From Nitrospira_D sp035465795 (GTDB lineage: Bacteria > Nitrospirota > Nitrospiria > Nitrospirales > Nitrospiraceae), in the NCBI RefSeq assembly GCF_049546785.1, contig NZ_JBMWAN010000008.1:16769-80768 (forward strand): DNA of 64,000 bases, given 5' to 3'. The notes under the pieces are model-generated. The model saw only the letters and a program-made list of their open reading frames with translations, searched no databases and was not told where the DNA came from. Below, one piece after another: positions 17,007 through 24,914 of the stretch (the stretch's first letter is position 1; every line of letters begins with the position of its first letter). Both the position numbers and the translations under genes were made by a program.

Positions 17007-17441
17007 CTACACAATAGTGGCTGCGAGGTGGACTCGCGCTTTCATGGAATTCGAAATCAGGCAGTTGGCTTCGGCTTTCTCGATCAACTCCTTCGCCTTG
17101 GCCGCATCGCCGCCTGCAGGCAGGGTAATCACCGGCTTGATCGTGATCTCGGTGAACTGAAACTTGCCCTCCACAAGTTCAAGCCGTCCCTCGGCGGCAC
17201 TTTCATAGGCCGTGAACGCCAATCCTGCCCGCTCCGCCACGGCCAGAAACGTTGTCATCACGCAAATATTGGCGGAGGCCACGAACAGATCCTCCGGCGA
17301 CCAGATACCGTCATGCCCTTTGAACTCCGGCGGCGTCGCCACCTGCACGTCGGGCTTGCCCGCACAGGAGATGACGCCCTTGCGCTGCTCCGTCCATTTC
17401 ACCGCCGTGTGATACATGTAGACTTTCGGTTTCACATCCAT
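17007..17441 (-). CDS. OsmC family protein
   Basis: This 144-residue OsmC-fold protein starts at ATG 17441 behind GGAGGAATC. It has the SPEDLFVASANICVMTTF segment with the first cysteine and EANCLISNSM with the second; both are conserved redox positions. It is the last gene of the long run that begins with ftsH and follows the DsrE-like gene. A second OsmC protein sits in the sulfur cluster (2264-2701). The two are only distantly similar. A role in peroxide or persulfide handling is possible. Confidence 0.85.
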   Translation of the reverse strand: MDVKPKVYMYHTAVKWTEQRKGVISCAGKPDVQVATPPEFKGHDGIWSPEDLFVASANICVMTTFLAVAERAGLAFTAYESAAEGRLELVEGKFQFTEITIKPVITLPAGGDAAKAKELIEKAEANCLISNSMKARVHLAATIV

Positions 17442-17487
17442 GATTCCTCCACGTTTCTGCTATCGGCTATCCGCCGTCAGCTCTTTG

Positions 17488-17937
17488 TTACGGCTTGATA
17501 TACGCCCACCCCTGCTCCTGCCGCTCCATCAACCGCACCATCGCCGGCACCGTATCGCCCACCTCGCCGATCAAATCCTCCCGCGTCACCTTCATGGCCT
17601 TCATGGTATTGGAACAGGCCGTATAATTCACCCCGTAGTCCGCCTTCAATTGAGCTAATTCCGGCCCGAGAGTGGTCGTGCTTTTCATCAACAATGAAAG
17701 CCCCGCCCCGTGCGCCACCAATTCGAGCTGGAGCCGCTCGCGTCCCACTTCCTGATAGAGGTGCCGGATGTTGTTCAGCGCGCCCCGCTGCACCTTTTCC
17801 TCGCCGGAGTTCAGATGCATCACCACACGATGCGGCTTCTGCGCTCCGCCGCTGTCACCGGGGTCCGCCGCCAAGGCCGTATGACGAGGTCCCAACGCAA
17901 TCGCGAGCATGGCGATGAGAATAACCTGTTTCCACAT
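17488..17937 (-). CDS. exported DsrE-family protein
   Basis: This 149-residue protein has a cleavable signal peptide (residues 1-24, ending HTALAA) and then a DsrE/F-like fold: HRVVMHLNSGEEKVQRGALNNI, broken here only for description, LELVAHGAGLSLL, and YTACSNTMKAM with a conserved cysteine. DsrE-type proteins carry or transfer sulfane sulfur in the cytoplasm; exported versions are common in sulfur-oxidising bacteria, with unproven roles. The start ATG 17937 has GAAGGTG upstream. It lies between a membrane protein and an OsmC protein. Confidence 0.82.
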   Translation of the reverse strand: MWKQVILIAMLAIALGPRHTALAADPGDSGGAQKPHRVVMHLNSGEEKVQRGALNNIRHLYQEVGRERLQLELVAHGAGLSLLMKSTTTLGPELAQLKADYGVNYTACSNTMKAMKVTREDLIGEVGDTVPAMVRLMERQEQGWAYIKP

Positions 17938-17962
17938 ATATGCACCTTCTTTCTCAGCCTCC

Positions 17963-18499
17963 TCAGGGGACGCTGGTCACCTGCCGAATCAGTTGTATCA
18001 CCGCCCAGATCAGAAACACGCCGTATACACACCCGAAGAACCAGGGGAAGCTGACGGCGCGATGAGCCCACCACTGCCGATGCTGGCGAAACGCCCAGTT
18101 CGGAGTAAACACGGTCGGCTCGTTTCGCAGATTTTCGATCGGTTGCCGCGATTCGTGGAGCTGATGAAGGCCCGTGAGGAGTTGGTGCTCCTTCCATTCC
18201 GGATCCTGTTCGATTCCTCTCATCTGCCATTCCCACAAGGCGTTCTGCCCGGCAAAGCGGCCGAGGACGATCGCCATCTGCAGAGACAGGAGCAGGCCAA
18301 AGCTACAGAGCAGCAGGATCAGCACTGTGAAGGGCAGCGCGAGCGACTCCCTCGACACGAGTAATCCGATCACGGCGACAAAGATGGAGTTCGCCGTCAG
18401 GTAATCTGAGAGCATCGTATGATAGTCCCGGACCCCGGACGTCCAGAGCGTCAAAAGATGATCGTAGGCGGATTCCAGCGTGGCCCGATCCTGAGACAT
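17963..18499 (-). CDS. membrane protein of unknown function
   Basis: This 178-residue protein has a hydrophobic pair of helices (about residues 35-85: SIFVAVIGLLV and LLLCSFGLLLS), a hydrophilic middle and one helix near the C-terminus (WFFGCVYGVFLIWAVIQL). It resembles the loosely defined RipA/SLATT-like two-helix-plus-tail membrane proteins, but I do not recognise a named family. ATG 18499 is preferred; an ATG at 18514 would overlap the end of the phosphorylase gene. It is the ninth gene in the run from ftsH. Confidence 0.7.
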   Translation of the reverse strand: MSQDRATLESAYDHLLTLWTSGVRDYHTMLSDYLTANSIFVAVIGLLVSRESLALPFTVLILLLCSFGLLLSLQMAIVLGRFAGQNALWEWQMRGIEQDPEWKEHQLLTGLHQLHESRQPIENLRNEPTVFTPNWAFRQHRQWWAHRAVSFPWFFGCVYGVFLIWAVIQLIRQVTSVP

Positions 18500-18503
18500 G
18501 CCG

Positions 18504-20243
18504 CTACCCTTCATCGATAGACCGCCCCGCCAGGCGATAGGCATTGCGCCGGTATTGCCCCATCATGCGCTGGGTGTTGAAGAAGGCGCCGTTCACTGCG
18601 ATGGTATGGCGCATCACGTCGATATACCTCGCGCGATCACGGTAGAACATCGGCAACACTTTCTGTTCCAGCTTGGCATAGAGCGCGTCAGCGTGGCATT
18701 CGTCAACGCCTGAGCCCGGCTCGATGCAGGCCTCGATCTTGTCCCCGATCGACCATCCGGTCACGTCTTCCAGGTGGCCTTCGATCCACCAGCCGTCCAG
18801 GATGCTCAGGCTCGGCACGCCGTTCATGGCCGCCTTCATCCCGCTCGTGCCGGATGCCTCCATCGGCGGCAACGGCGTATTAAGCCAGACATCCACTCCG
18901 CTGCAGAGAAGCCCGGCCAGCGTCATATCGTAATTGCTCAGATACGCTACGGGGATCGTCCCCTTCAGGCTGTCACGGATCTCGTGAATCCGACGGATCG
19001 TCTCTTTCCCCTCCTGATCGTCCGGGTGCGCCTTCCCGGCAAAGACAAGCTGGATGCCTCCTGCCTGGCCGGCTATTTTCTTGAGCCGTTCGACGTCGGA
19101 AAAGATGAGCGTCGCTCGCTTGTACCCGGTCGCGCGCCTGGCAAAGCCGATGGTCAGCACATCGCGATCGAACCCCGCGTTCGTTTCCCGGTTCACAAAG
19201 TCCAGGAGCACCCGCTTGGCTTCCATATGCGCGGTCCAGAGTTCTTCGTCCGCGATACCGACCGCATAGCGCAGCGACAATTGGTCTTTCCGCCAGTCCG
19301 GGAGCAGCCGGTCATAGAGAGCCTGAAACGAAGGAGCCGTCCACGTCGCCGCATGCACCCCGTTGGTAATGGAATGAATCGGATACTCGGGAAACAGCGT
19401 GTGGGACAACTGACCATGTTTCATCGCCACGCCGTTGACGAACCGGGACCCCCGAAGCGCCAGCTTTGTCATGTTGAGTGTGTCGTTCTGCTCGCAAGCC
19501 TTCAGCAGGCCGCAGCGTCTCGACCCGAGCACGCGATGCGCGAGGTCTGCCGGAAACTGATCGTGCCCGGCCGGCACCGGCGTATGGGTGGTAAACACGC
19601 ATTGGTCCCGGACGGATGCAATGACGTCCGCCGGCAGCTCTCCGGGCTCCGCGCGGGCGGCAAGCTTTTCCTCCAACAACGCCAGGACCAGGAGGGCCGC
19701 ATGTCCCTCGTTGAGATGAAACCGGGGAATGTCGCCACAACCGAGCGCCCGCAGCATGCGGAGACCTCCGTAACCGAGCACTGTTTCCTGACAAAGCCGG
19801 TAGTGAAGATCGCCTCCGTACAGAACGTCGGTGATCGTACGATCCCACGGTGAATTATCCACCAGATCCGTGTCGAGCAGGTACACCGGAACCGTCGCGC
19901 CGGTCACGCCTCGCACGGTGTATCTCCAGGCCCGCACGTGAACGGTGCGCCCTTCCACTTCGACCGTCACCCGCGGCTCGAGGGGTTCGAGAAAGTCGTT
20001 GACCGGCCAGGCCACCGGCTCCTCCGTCTGCCAACCGTGAGGATCCAGTCGCTGATAAAAGTGTCCGCGCCGATGGATGAGGGTCACGGCGACCATCGGC
20101 ACTTCGAGATCGGCAGCCGACCGGACGGTATCGCCGGCCAGAACCCCGAGCCCCCCCGAATAGGTGGGCATGAGAGGGTCCAAACCGATCTCCATCGAGA
20201 AATAGGCCACGAGCGGGGGCGTTATAATTATCTGTCCGTCCAT
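18504..20243 (-). CDS. glgP: alpha-glucan (glycogen) phosphorylase, short form
   Basis: This enzyme releases glucose 1-phosphate from glycogen. The 579-residue protein belongs to the short GT35 class (the classic form is about 800). It begins with VAYFSMEIGL and keeps the phosphate/PLP region MEASGTSGMKAAMNG (about residue 466), whose lysine binds pyridoxal phosphate. Other recognisable segments are HLNEGHAALLVL and GFARRATGYKRA. ATG 20243 is eight bases after the upstream stop; an ATG at 20288 would overlap the VIT-like gene by 38 bases. Its presence in an envelope and cytochrome operon suggests coupling to starvation or stress, which is inference. Confidence 0.9.
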   Translation of the reverse strand: MDGQIIITPPLVAYFSMEIGLDPLMPTYSGGLGVLAGDTVRSAADLEVPMVAVTLIHRRGHFYQRLDPHGWQTEEPVAWPVNDFLEPLEPRVTVEVEGRTVHVRAWRYTVRGVTGATVPVYLLDTDLVDNSPWDRTITDVLYGGDLHYRLCQETVLGYGGLRMLRALGCGDIPRFHLNEGHAALLVLALLEEKLAARAEPGELPADVIASVRDQCVFTTHTPVPAGHDQFPADLAHRVLGSRRCGLLKACEQNDTLNMTKLALRGSRFVNGVAMKHGQLSHTLFPEYPIHSITNGVHAATWTAPSFQALYDRLLPDWRKDQLSLRYAVGIADEELWTAHMEAKRVLLDFVNRETNAGFDRDVLTIGFARRATGYKRATLIFSDVERLKKIAGQAGGIQLVFAGKAHPDDQEGKETIRRIHEIRDSLKGTIPVAYLSNYDMTLAGLLCSGVDVWLNTPLPPMEASGTSGMKAAMNGVPSLSILDGWWIEGHLEDVTGWSIGDKIEACIEPGSGVDECHADALYAKLEQKVLPMFYRDRARYIDVMRHTIAVNGAFFNTQRMMGQYRRNAYRLAGRSIDEG

Positions 20244-20250
20244 CGGATCA

Positions 20251-20730
20251 TCAGCCGGTAAAACGATCGCGCACCCAATCTCCGACATAGTGCGTGATTA
20301 CGATCACAGAGAGCCCGATCAGCATATGCTCGCCGATCACCTTCCAGGGGGCGACGCGTTGGGCCCGGGCGACAAAGAAACTGAGGGCGGCCAGCAACAA
20401 CAGACCCCAGATCGCGCTGGCCACAATCGCCCGGTCAAGCGGCCAGACCCAGACCGGGATGACAAAGGTCATGGCGATCGCAAACTTCGCCAGAAATGTC
20501 GCGATGGTCGCCTCCCAAATCTGGACGGTCGGACCGCTGTTTTTGGATTCTTCGGCCAAATGAATCCCGAGGGCGTCGGACATGGCATCGGCGATCGCGA
20601 TGGTGAGAATCCCGCCGATCACAATGGCCCGCGAATGCGTTCCTGAGTGCAGGCCCACCATCAGACCGAGCGTCGTGATGACACCCGAGGTGAGGCCGAA
20701 ACTGAGCCCGGTTTTCCAGGAAGATTTCAT
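20251..20730 (-). CDS. VIT1/CCC1-like membrane protein
   Basis: This 159-residue inner-membrane protein has four to five hydrophobic helices and the segment ITIAIADAMSDALGIHLAEES, like helix 2 of VIT/CCC1 metal transporters (iron and manganese). It lacks the cytoplasmic metal-binding insertion of plant VIT1. Loss of that insertion is usual in short bacterial members, so a metal role is possible but not shown. Its neighbours are a cytochrome upstream and the glycogen phosphorylase downstream. Confidence 0.72.
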   Translation of the reverse strand: MKSSWKTGLSFGLTSGVITTLGLMVGLHSGTHSRAIVIGGILTIAIADAMSDALGIHLAEESKNSGPTVQIWEATIATFLAKFAIAMTFVIPVWVWPLDRAIVASAIWGLLLLAALSFFVARAQRVAPWKVIGEHMLIGLSVIVITHYVGDWVRDRFTG

Positions 20731-20749
20731 CCGCCTTCATCGGCCCCCA

Positions 20750-21100
20750 TCATCGCGGAAGAGTCAGGACATAGGCCAGCACGTCACGGATGGCTTCCTC
20801 CGACATGGCCGACTGCCAGGCATCCATTGCAGTGTTGGGTCGTCCTTCGTGAATGCTCCTCAACAGCCGGGAGTCCGGCTTCAGGAGCACATCGCTCGAC
20901 GTCAGGTCCGCCACCGGCGGGTCCAACGTCGTCATCCCGTCCCCTCTCCCCTGCGGGCCATGGCAGGCCAGGCAGTACTTTTCGTATAACTGCTTCCCCC
21001 GCACCAGATTGCGCTCGCCTGCCGAAAACCCGGGGGACGGGATCAACAGCCAACAGAGCGCCATCATCGCGCAGATCGCGGAGACACGGATGATCGTCAT
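20750..21100 (-). CDS. monoheme c-type cytochrome (paralogue of 5021-5389)
   Basis: This 116-residue exported cytochrome has a signal peptide (1-27), one heme site CLACH at 43-47, and the segment RPNTAMDAW with the probable methionine ligand. The heme region and C-terminal half closely resemble the cytochrome that opens the sulfur cluster. The start is ATG 21100. It lies between an Mla-type lipoprotein gene and the VIT-like gene, an unexpected place for an electron carrier. Its redox partner is not evident. Confidence 0.87.
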   Translation of the reverse strand: MTIIRVSAICAMMALCWLLIPSPGFSAGERNLVRGKQLYEKYCLACHGPQGRGDGMTTLDPPVADLTSSDVLLKPDSRLLRSIHEGRPNTAMDAWQSAMSEEAIRDVLAYVLTLPR

Positions 21101-21122
21101 AGTGGTCCCGTCCTGTCTGTGT

Positions 21123-21752
21123 TCATGAACGCCCGCACGCAGGAGCGCGCCGCAGACATCCCTGGAGCCAGGAACCGATCTGATCCAGCATCGCCGCCAT
21201 CGCCCGGTTGGCGGCCAACACACCCCCATAGGCATCGTCGCTCGGCACGTCTTCCAGCGTCTCAAAGGTCCGCGTCCCGACAATTCGGGACTCCTTCAGA
21301 TCAATCAGCTGCGTGCGGACCGTCACCCGCACCCGGCTGGGCTGCTGCAGAAACTCCTGTTGTACGGCCAGCCCATACGAATCGAGACGAAAATCTCCCC
21401 GCACGGCCCCCGGCAAGGGAATGACGGCTCCCCACACTCCACTCCGGGCCAACGAGTGAGCCAGCAAGGGGGTGAACATGCGCGCCGGGGCCTCAGCCCA
21501 CTGACTGTACGCGTAATACTCCATCTCATACGCCCGCTTCAGATACACCATGCGCGGCGTGTCAAACCCCGGCGCAGGCTGAGCGAGGCTGAGCAGAAGC
21601 ACCGGTCCATTGAGGTCGGCAGAACGGACTTCCTCGGATGACGCATCAAGGGCCAGCTGATAGGTATGGACCGGCTGTGAGTCTGTGCGGGACGAGATGC
21701 AGCCGGTCGCCGCCGCCATCCATACCGCCGCCGCTATGGTCCAACGCTTCAT
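21123..21752 (-). CDS. ABC transport auxiliary lipoprotein (PqiC/MlaB-operon type)
   Basis: This 209-residue lipoprotein has a signal ending MAAATGC and starts at ATG 21752 behind GCAGGAGG. The TYQLAL ... LLLSLAQPAPGFDTPRMVY pattern matches the ABC_trans_aux (PqiC-like) family, which helps MCE proteins move lipids across the periplasm from the outer-membrane side. It follows the MCE-domain protein by 13 bases and completes the lipid transport system 21123-24835. Confidence 0.85.
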   Translation of the reverse strand: MKRWTIAAAVWMAAATGCISSRTDSQPVHTYQLALDASSEEVRSADLNGPVLLLSLAQPAPGFDTPRMVYLKRAYEMEYYAYSQWAEAPARMFTPLLAHSLARSGVWGAVIPLPGAVRGDFRLDSYGLAVQQEFLQQPSRVRVTVRTQLIDLKESRIVGTRTFETLEDVPSDDAYGGVLAANRAMAAMLDQIGSWLQGCLRRAPACGRS

Positions 21753-21765
21753 CGTTCGCCTCCTG

Positions 21766-22728
21766 CTATTCTCCAGGCCCGCGCGGCGGCGCCGGTCGCC
21801 CGAACACCAGCGAATTCGGTTCACGTTCCAGGTCGCGCGCCACGCGGGACAAGGTGCCCGCCAACTGCCTCAATTCAGTGATCAGGAGGCCCGTCTCGGG
21901 CAGGGTCTGCCGCGAAAACTGCTCCAACTCCGGCCGCGCTTCATTGACGACCCTTCCCACAGCCTTGCTGGTCTGCGCCAGGTCCTCCGTCAACGTGTGC
22001 AGCGCGGCGGCGCTTTTATTGATTCTCGCAAGCAGGACCGGGGCTTGCTCATTCAGCGTGGCCGTGACCTTCACCAGGTTATCCGCACTCTCCGCCGCGC
22101 CGTCCAGGCCCCGCTCCAACTGAGCCTTGTGGGCCGCAACCGTCTGCGCCACGTCGGAAAGATCCTTGATCGTCCGTTTCAGCGCCGTGCGATTCTCCTC
22201 GTCCAGAACCTCCGCCGCCCCCCTCGCCACCGTATCCAGATCAACCAGCAGCTTGGTCAACCCTTTTTCGGACAACAGGCGGGACATTGCCTCGTCGAGC
22301 CGGAAAAAGAGCGAAGGACCTGTCTGGATTACCGGATACCTTTGCCCCTCTAAGGCCTGCAACGGCGGCGCCTCCCGGCTTCCTCCGGTCAAATTGATCG
22401 TCGCCAGACCGGTGAGCCCCTGGGTCTGAAGGACCGCAATGGTGTCTGTCTTGATCGGCGTCCCTCGGGCGATATCCAGAGTCAGCCGCACCTCCTCGGG
22501 ATTGTCAGGACTCAGCGCGATCTCTCTCACCCGTCCGACGTCGACCCCGCGGTACTTCACCGTCGAATCCACACTCAATCCCGCGACGGATTCTCTCATG
22601 TATGCCTCATACCGCTCATAAACACCCCGATAGTCGGTCTTCCCCAGCCACAGAACACCGGCCAGGATCACTGCGCCAAGAAGCGCGACAAACGATCCGA
22701 CGATGAGATAGTTCACTTTCGGTTCCAT
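21766..22728 (-). CDS. mlaD: MlaD-like MCE-domain lipid-binding protein
   Basis: This 320-residue protein has one N-terminal membrane helix (residues about 7-29), an MCE domain (about 40-120, with GLSVDSTVKYRGVDVGRV) and a long coiled-coil C-terminal half. It forms the hexameric periplasmic ring of Mla-type transporters that moves phospholipids between membranes. It sits between the ATPase and auxiliary lipoprotein genes. The 132-base gap upstream of it (22729-22860) contains GC-rich simple repeats and no gene. Confidence 0.9.
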   Translation of the reverse strand: MEPKVNYLIVGSFVALLGAVILAGVLWLGKTDYRGVYERYEAYMRESVAGLSVDSTVKYRGVDVGRVREIALSPDNPEEVRLTLDIARGTPIKTDTIAVLQTQGLTGLATINLTGGSREAPPLQALEGQRYPVIQTGPSLFFRLDEAMSRLLSEKGLTKLLVDLDTVARGAAEVLDEENRTALKRTIKDLSDVAQTVAAHKAQLERGLDGAAESADNLVKVTATLNEQAPVLLARINKSAAALHTLTEDLAQTSKAVGRVVNEARPELEQFSRQTLPETGLLITELRQLAGTLSRVARDLEREPNSLVFGRPAPPRGPGE

Positions 22729-22860
22729 AATCAGTCAAGCTCTAAGGTTGAAGCGGCCATCGCCATAGGTCGATGACTTGCGGGAAGGGCGCGACGCACG
22801 GCGCGATCCGAGGTTCCACCTTTCCCGCCCTTCGCGCCTGTCCCGCCATGTTCGACATCT

Positions 22861-23712
22861 TCATGCCCCTCGTGCGTTCCAGGCCGCCTGCGCGCTCGCG
22901 GCACGCCCCCGCGGACCGTGGAAATATTCCCGCACCACGGGATCTTCAGATTGCGACAACTCCTTCATCGTCCCGATCCCCAGGACCTTCCCGCTGCCCA
23001 GGACCGCCACCCGGTCGGCGATGCCCCACAGCGAATCCAGATCGTGCGTCACCATAACCACGGTCAGCCCCAACAGGCCTTTCAGAGAGAGCACCAGGTT
23101 ATCGAAACCCGCCGCAATCATGGGGTCCAGACCGGCCGTCGGCTCGTCGAGAAACAACAGCTCGGGATCCATGACGATCGCGCGCGCCAGCGCCGCCCGC
23201 CGCCGCATGCCGCCGCTCAGTTCGCTGGGAAACTTGGTGGCACTGTCCGGCGGCAATCCCACCATCGCAATCTTGACAGCGACAATCTCACGGATGAGCG
23301 TCGCACTCATGGCGGTATACTCACGCAAGGGCACGGCGACGTTTTCCGCCAGCGTGAACGAACTGAACAGCGCTCCGTGTTGAAACATCACCCCGAAACG
23401 CCGATGGATCGTCCGGCCGTCATATGCCTCCAACGCTCTGCTGTCCACGCCGAAGAGCCGGATGGTCCCCGACAGCGGCGTCATCAGCCCCAGGATCTCC
23501 CGCAATAAGGTGGATTTGCCGCATCCATTGCCGCCGGCGATGGCAAACACCTCGCCCCGCCGGACTGCCAGACTCACATCCTCATGCACGACGGCCGCCC
23601 CGAACCGCGTCGAAACATGGCTCACCTCAATGACCGGTGCCGCCGCCTGCGTTGGAGCCTGAGACTCGATGGTTCCCACTAGCCTCTTGCCTCGCGCCTC
23701 TTGCCCATGCAT
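22861..23712 (-). CDS. mlaF: MlaF-like ABC transporter ATPase
   Basis: This 283-residue ATPase drives the Mla-type lipid transporter. It shows Walker A (GNGCGKST), signature (LSGGMRRRAALARA), Walker B (LLFLDEPTAGLDP) and H-loop (VTHDLDSL). The gene starts four bases after the permease stop. The first dozen codons (QEARGKRLVG) come from a GAGGC/AAGAGG simple-repeat tract, so translation may truly begin at GTG 23679. The C-terminus ends in an Ala-rich tail. Confidence 0.9.
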   Translation of the reverse strand: MHGQEARGKRLVGTIESQAPTQAAAPVIEVSHVSTRFGAAVVHEDVSLAVRRGEVFAIAGGNGCGKSTLLREILGLMTPLSGTIRLFGVDSRALEAYDGRTIHRRFGVMFQHGALFSSFTLAENVAVPLREYTAMSATLIREIVAVKIAMVGLPPDSATKFPSELSGGMRRRAALARAIVMDPELLFLDEPTAGLDPMIAAGFDNLVLSLKGLLGLTVVMVTHDLDSLWGIADRVAVLGSGKVLGIGTMKELSQSEDPVVREYFHGPRGRAASAQAAWNARGA

Positions 23713-23716
23713 CCCA

Positions 23717-24835
23717 TCACAAATGCCACCAGTTCAGCACAATACTACAGATCGCGTCGAACACGATGACCAGGAAAATGCTCTGCACCACACTGATCGT
23801 GGTATGCCGGCCGACATCGCTCACCCCGCCCCGAATTTGAAATCCCTGGTAACAGCCCACGAGCGCGATGATCAGGGCAAAGAACGGAGCCTTGCCGATC
23901 CCGATCAGGAAATGCCGCACCGCCACGGCCTCCTCGAATCGAGACACAAACTCCCCAAAGCTCACATTCAGTTGGCCCGAGGCGATCAGCATGCCCCCAA
24001 AGACCCCCAGAACATCCGCGTAGACCGTGAGCAGGGGCAAGGCGATCACCAGCGCCAGCATCCTCGGGATGACGAGCAGATTCATCGGGGAGATGCCGAG
24101 CGCGCGCACAGCGTCCAGCTCCTCTGTCACCTTCATGGTCCCGATCTCTGCGGCATAGGCTGATCCGGACCGCCCGGCAATCACAATCGCCACGAGAAGT
24201 GGAGCAATCTCCCGCAACAGCGAAATCCCGACCAGGTCCACGATGAAAATGTTCGTCCCGAACTTTCGCAACTGTTCGGCGCCCTGATAGGCAATCACCA
24301 CGCCGATGAGAAACGTCAGCAGCCCCGTGATCGGCAAGGCGTTCACGCCATCGATGTGGAGCATCCGCAAGAGCGAATGCAAGCGAAGCGACCGCGGGTG
24401 AGACAGAACACGACACAACGCCACCGTGCTCTCGCCCAGAAACGTCAGCCCCCGACGGGCGCACTCCCATTGATACCCTGCGGCCTGTTCAAGACGCTCG
24501 CCGAGCGTGCTTCGTACCGGCGCATGCCCCGCGGCGCGCCCCACCCGCTGCGCGCCGACCAGCTGAATCAGTCCGGCGAATTCCGGCCGCAGGCCCTGCA
24601 ATCTTGGCTCCGGCCCTTTCCGATAGGCGGCATGAAGACTCTGCTGAAGCAATACGGCACCGCCCGTATCCAACGCGGTCATCTCGCTCGCGTCGCAGAT
24701 CACGCCGCTTCCCTCAGGCCAGGAGAGCGCCTCGACCTGGCGCTCCAGATCCGCCAGATTGGGCAGCGTCCACCGCCCGCGGCAGTAGATCACATTGCCC
24801 GCAATATGGACCGCTGCCTCTTGCCCCACCCTCAC
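23717..24835 (-). CDS. mlaE: MlaE-like permease fused to an N-terminal STAS (MlaB-like) domain
   Basis: This 372-residue protein joins a STAS domain (residues about 1-100, with GVICDASEMTALDTGGAVLL) to an MlaE permease (about 130-372, with LPITGLLTFLIGVVIAYQG and MKVTEELDAVRALGISP). In E. coli MlaB and MlaE are separate proteins; here one polypeptide has both, so the ATPase regulator is tethered to the membrane part. The ftsH stop is 79 bases upstream. It transports phospholipids with the MlaF and MlaD homologues downstream. Confidence 0.9.
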   Translation of the reverse strand: MRVGQEAAVHIAGNVIYCRGRWTLPNLADLERQVEALSWPEGSGVICDASEMTALDTGGAVLLQQSLHAAYRKGPEPRLQGLRPEFAGLIQLVGAQRVGRAAGHAPVRSTLGERLEQAAGYQWECARRGLTFLGESTVALCRVLSHPRSLRLHSLLRMLHIDGVNALPITGLLTFLIGVVIAYQGAEQLRKFGTNIFIVDLVGISLLREIAPLLVAIVIAGRSGSAYAAEIGTMKVTEELDAVRALGISPMNLLVIPRMLALVIALPLLTVYADVLGVFGGMLIASGQLNVSFGEFVSRFEEAVAVRHFLIGIGKAPFFALIIALVGCYQGFQIRGGVSDVGRHTTISVVQSIFLVIVFDAICSIVLNWWHL

Positions 24836-24914
24836 GCTCCCTGAAAGTCTCGCACGGGCCAGCCTGCTGATGCGGTCTGCCGGTATTCCTCCCGCACCAA
24901 CCCGATCGTGAGAC

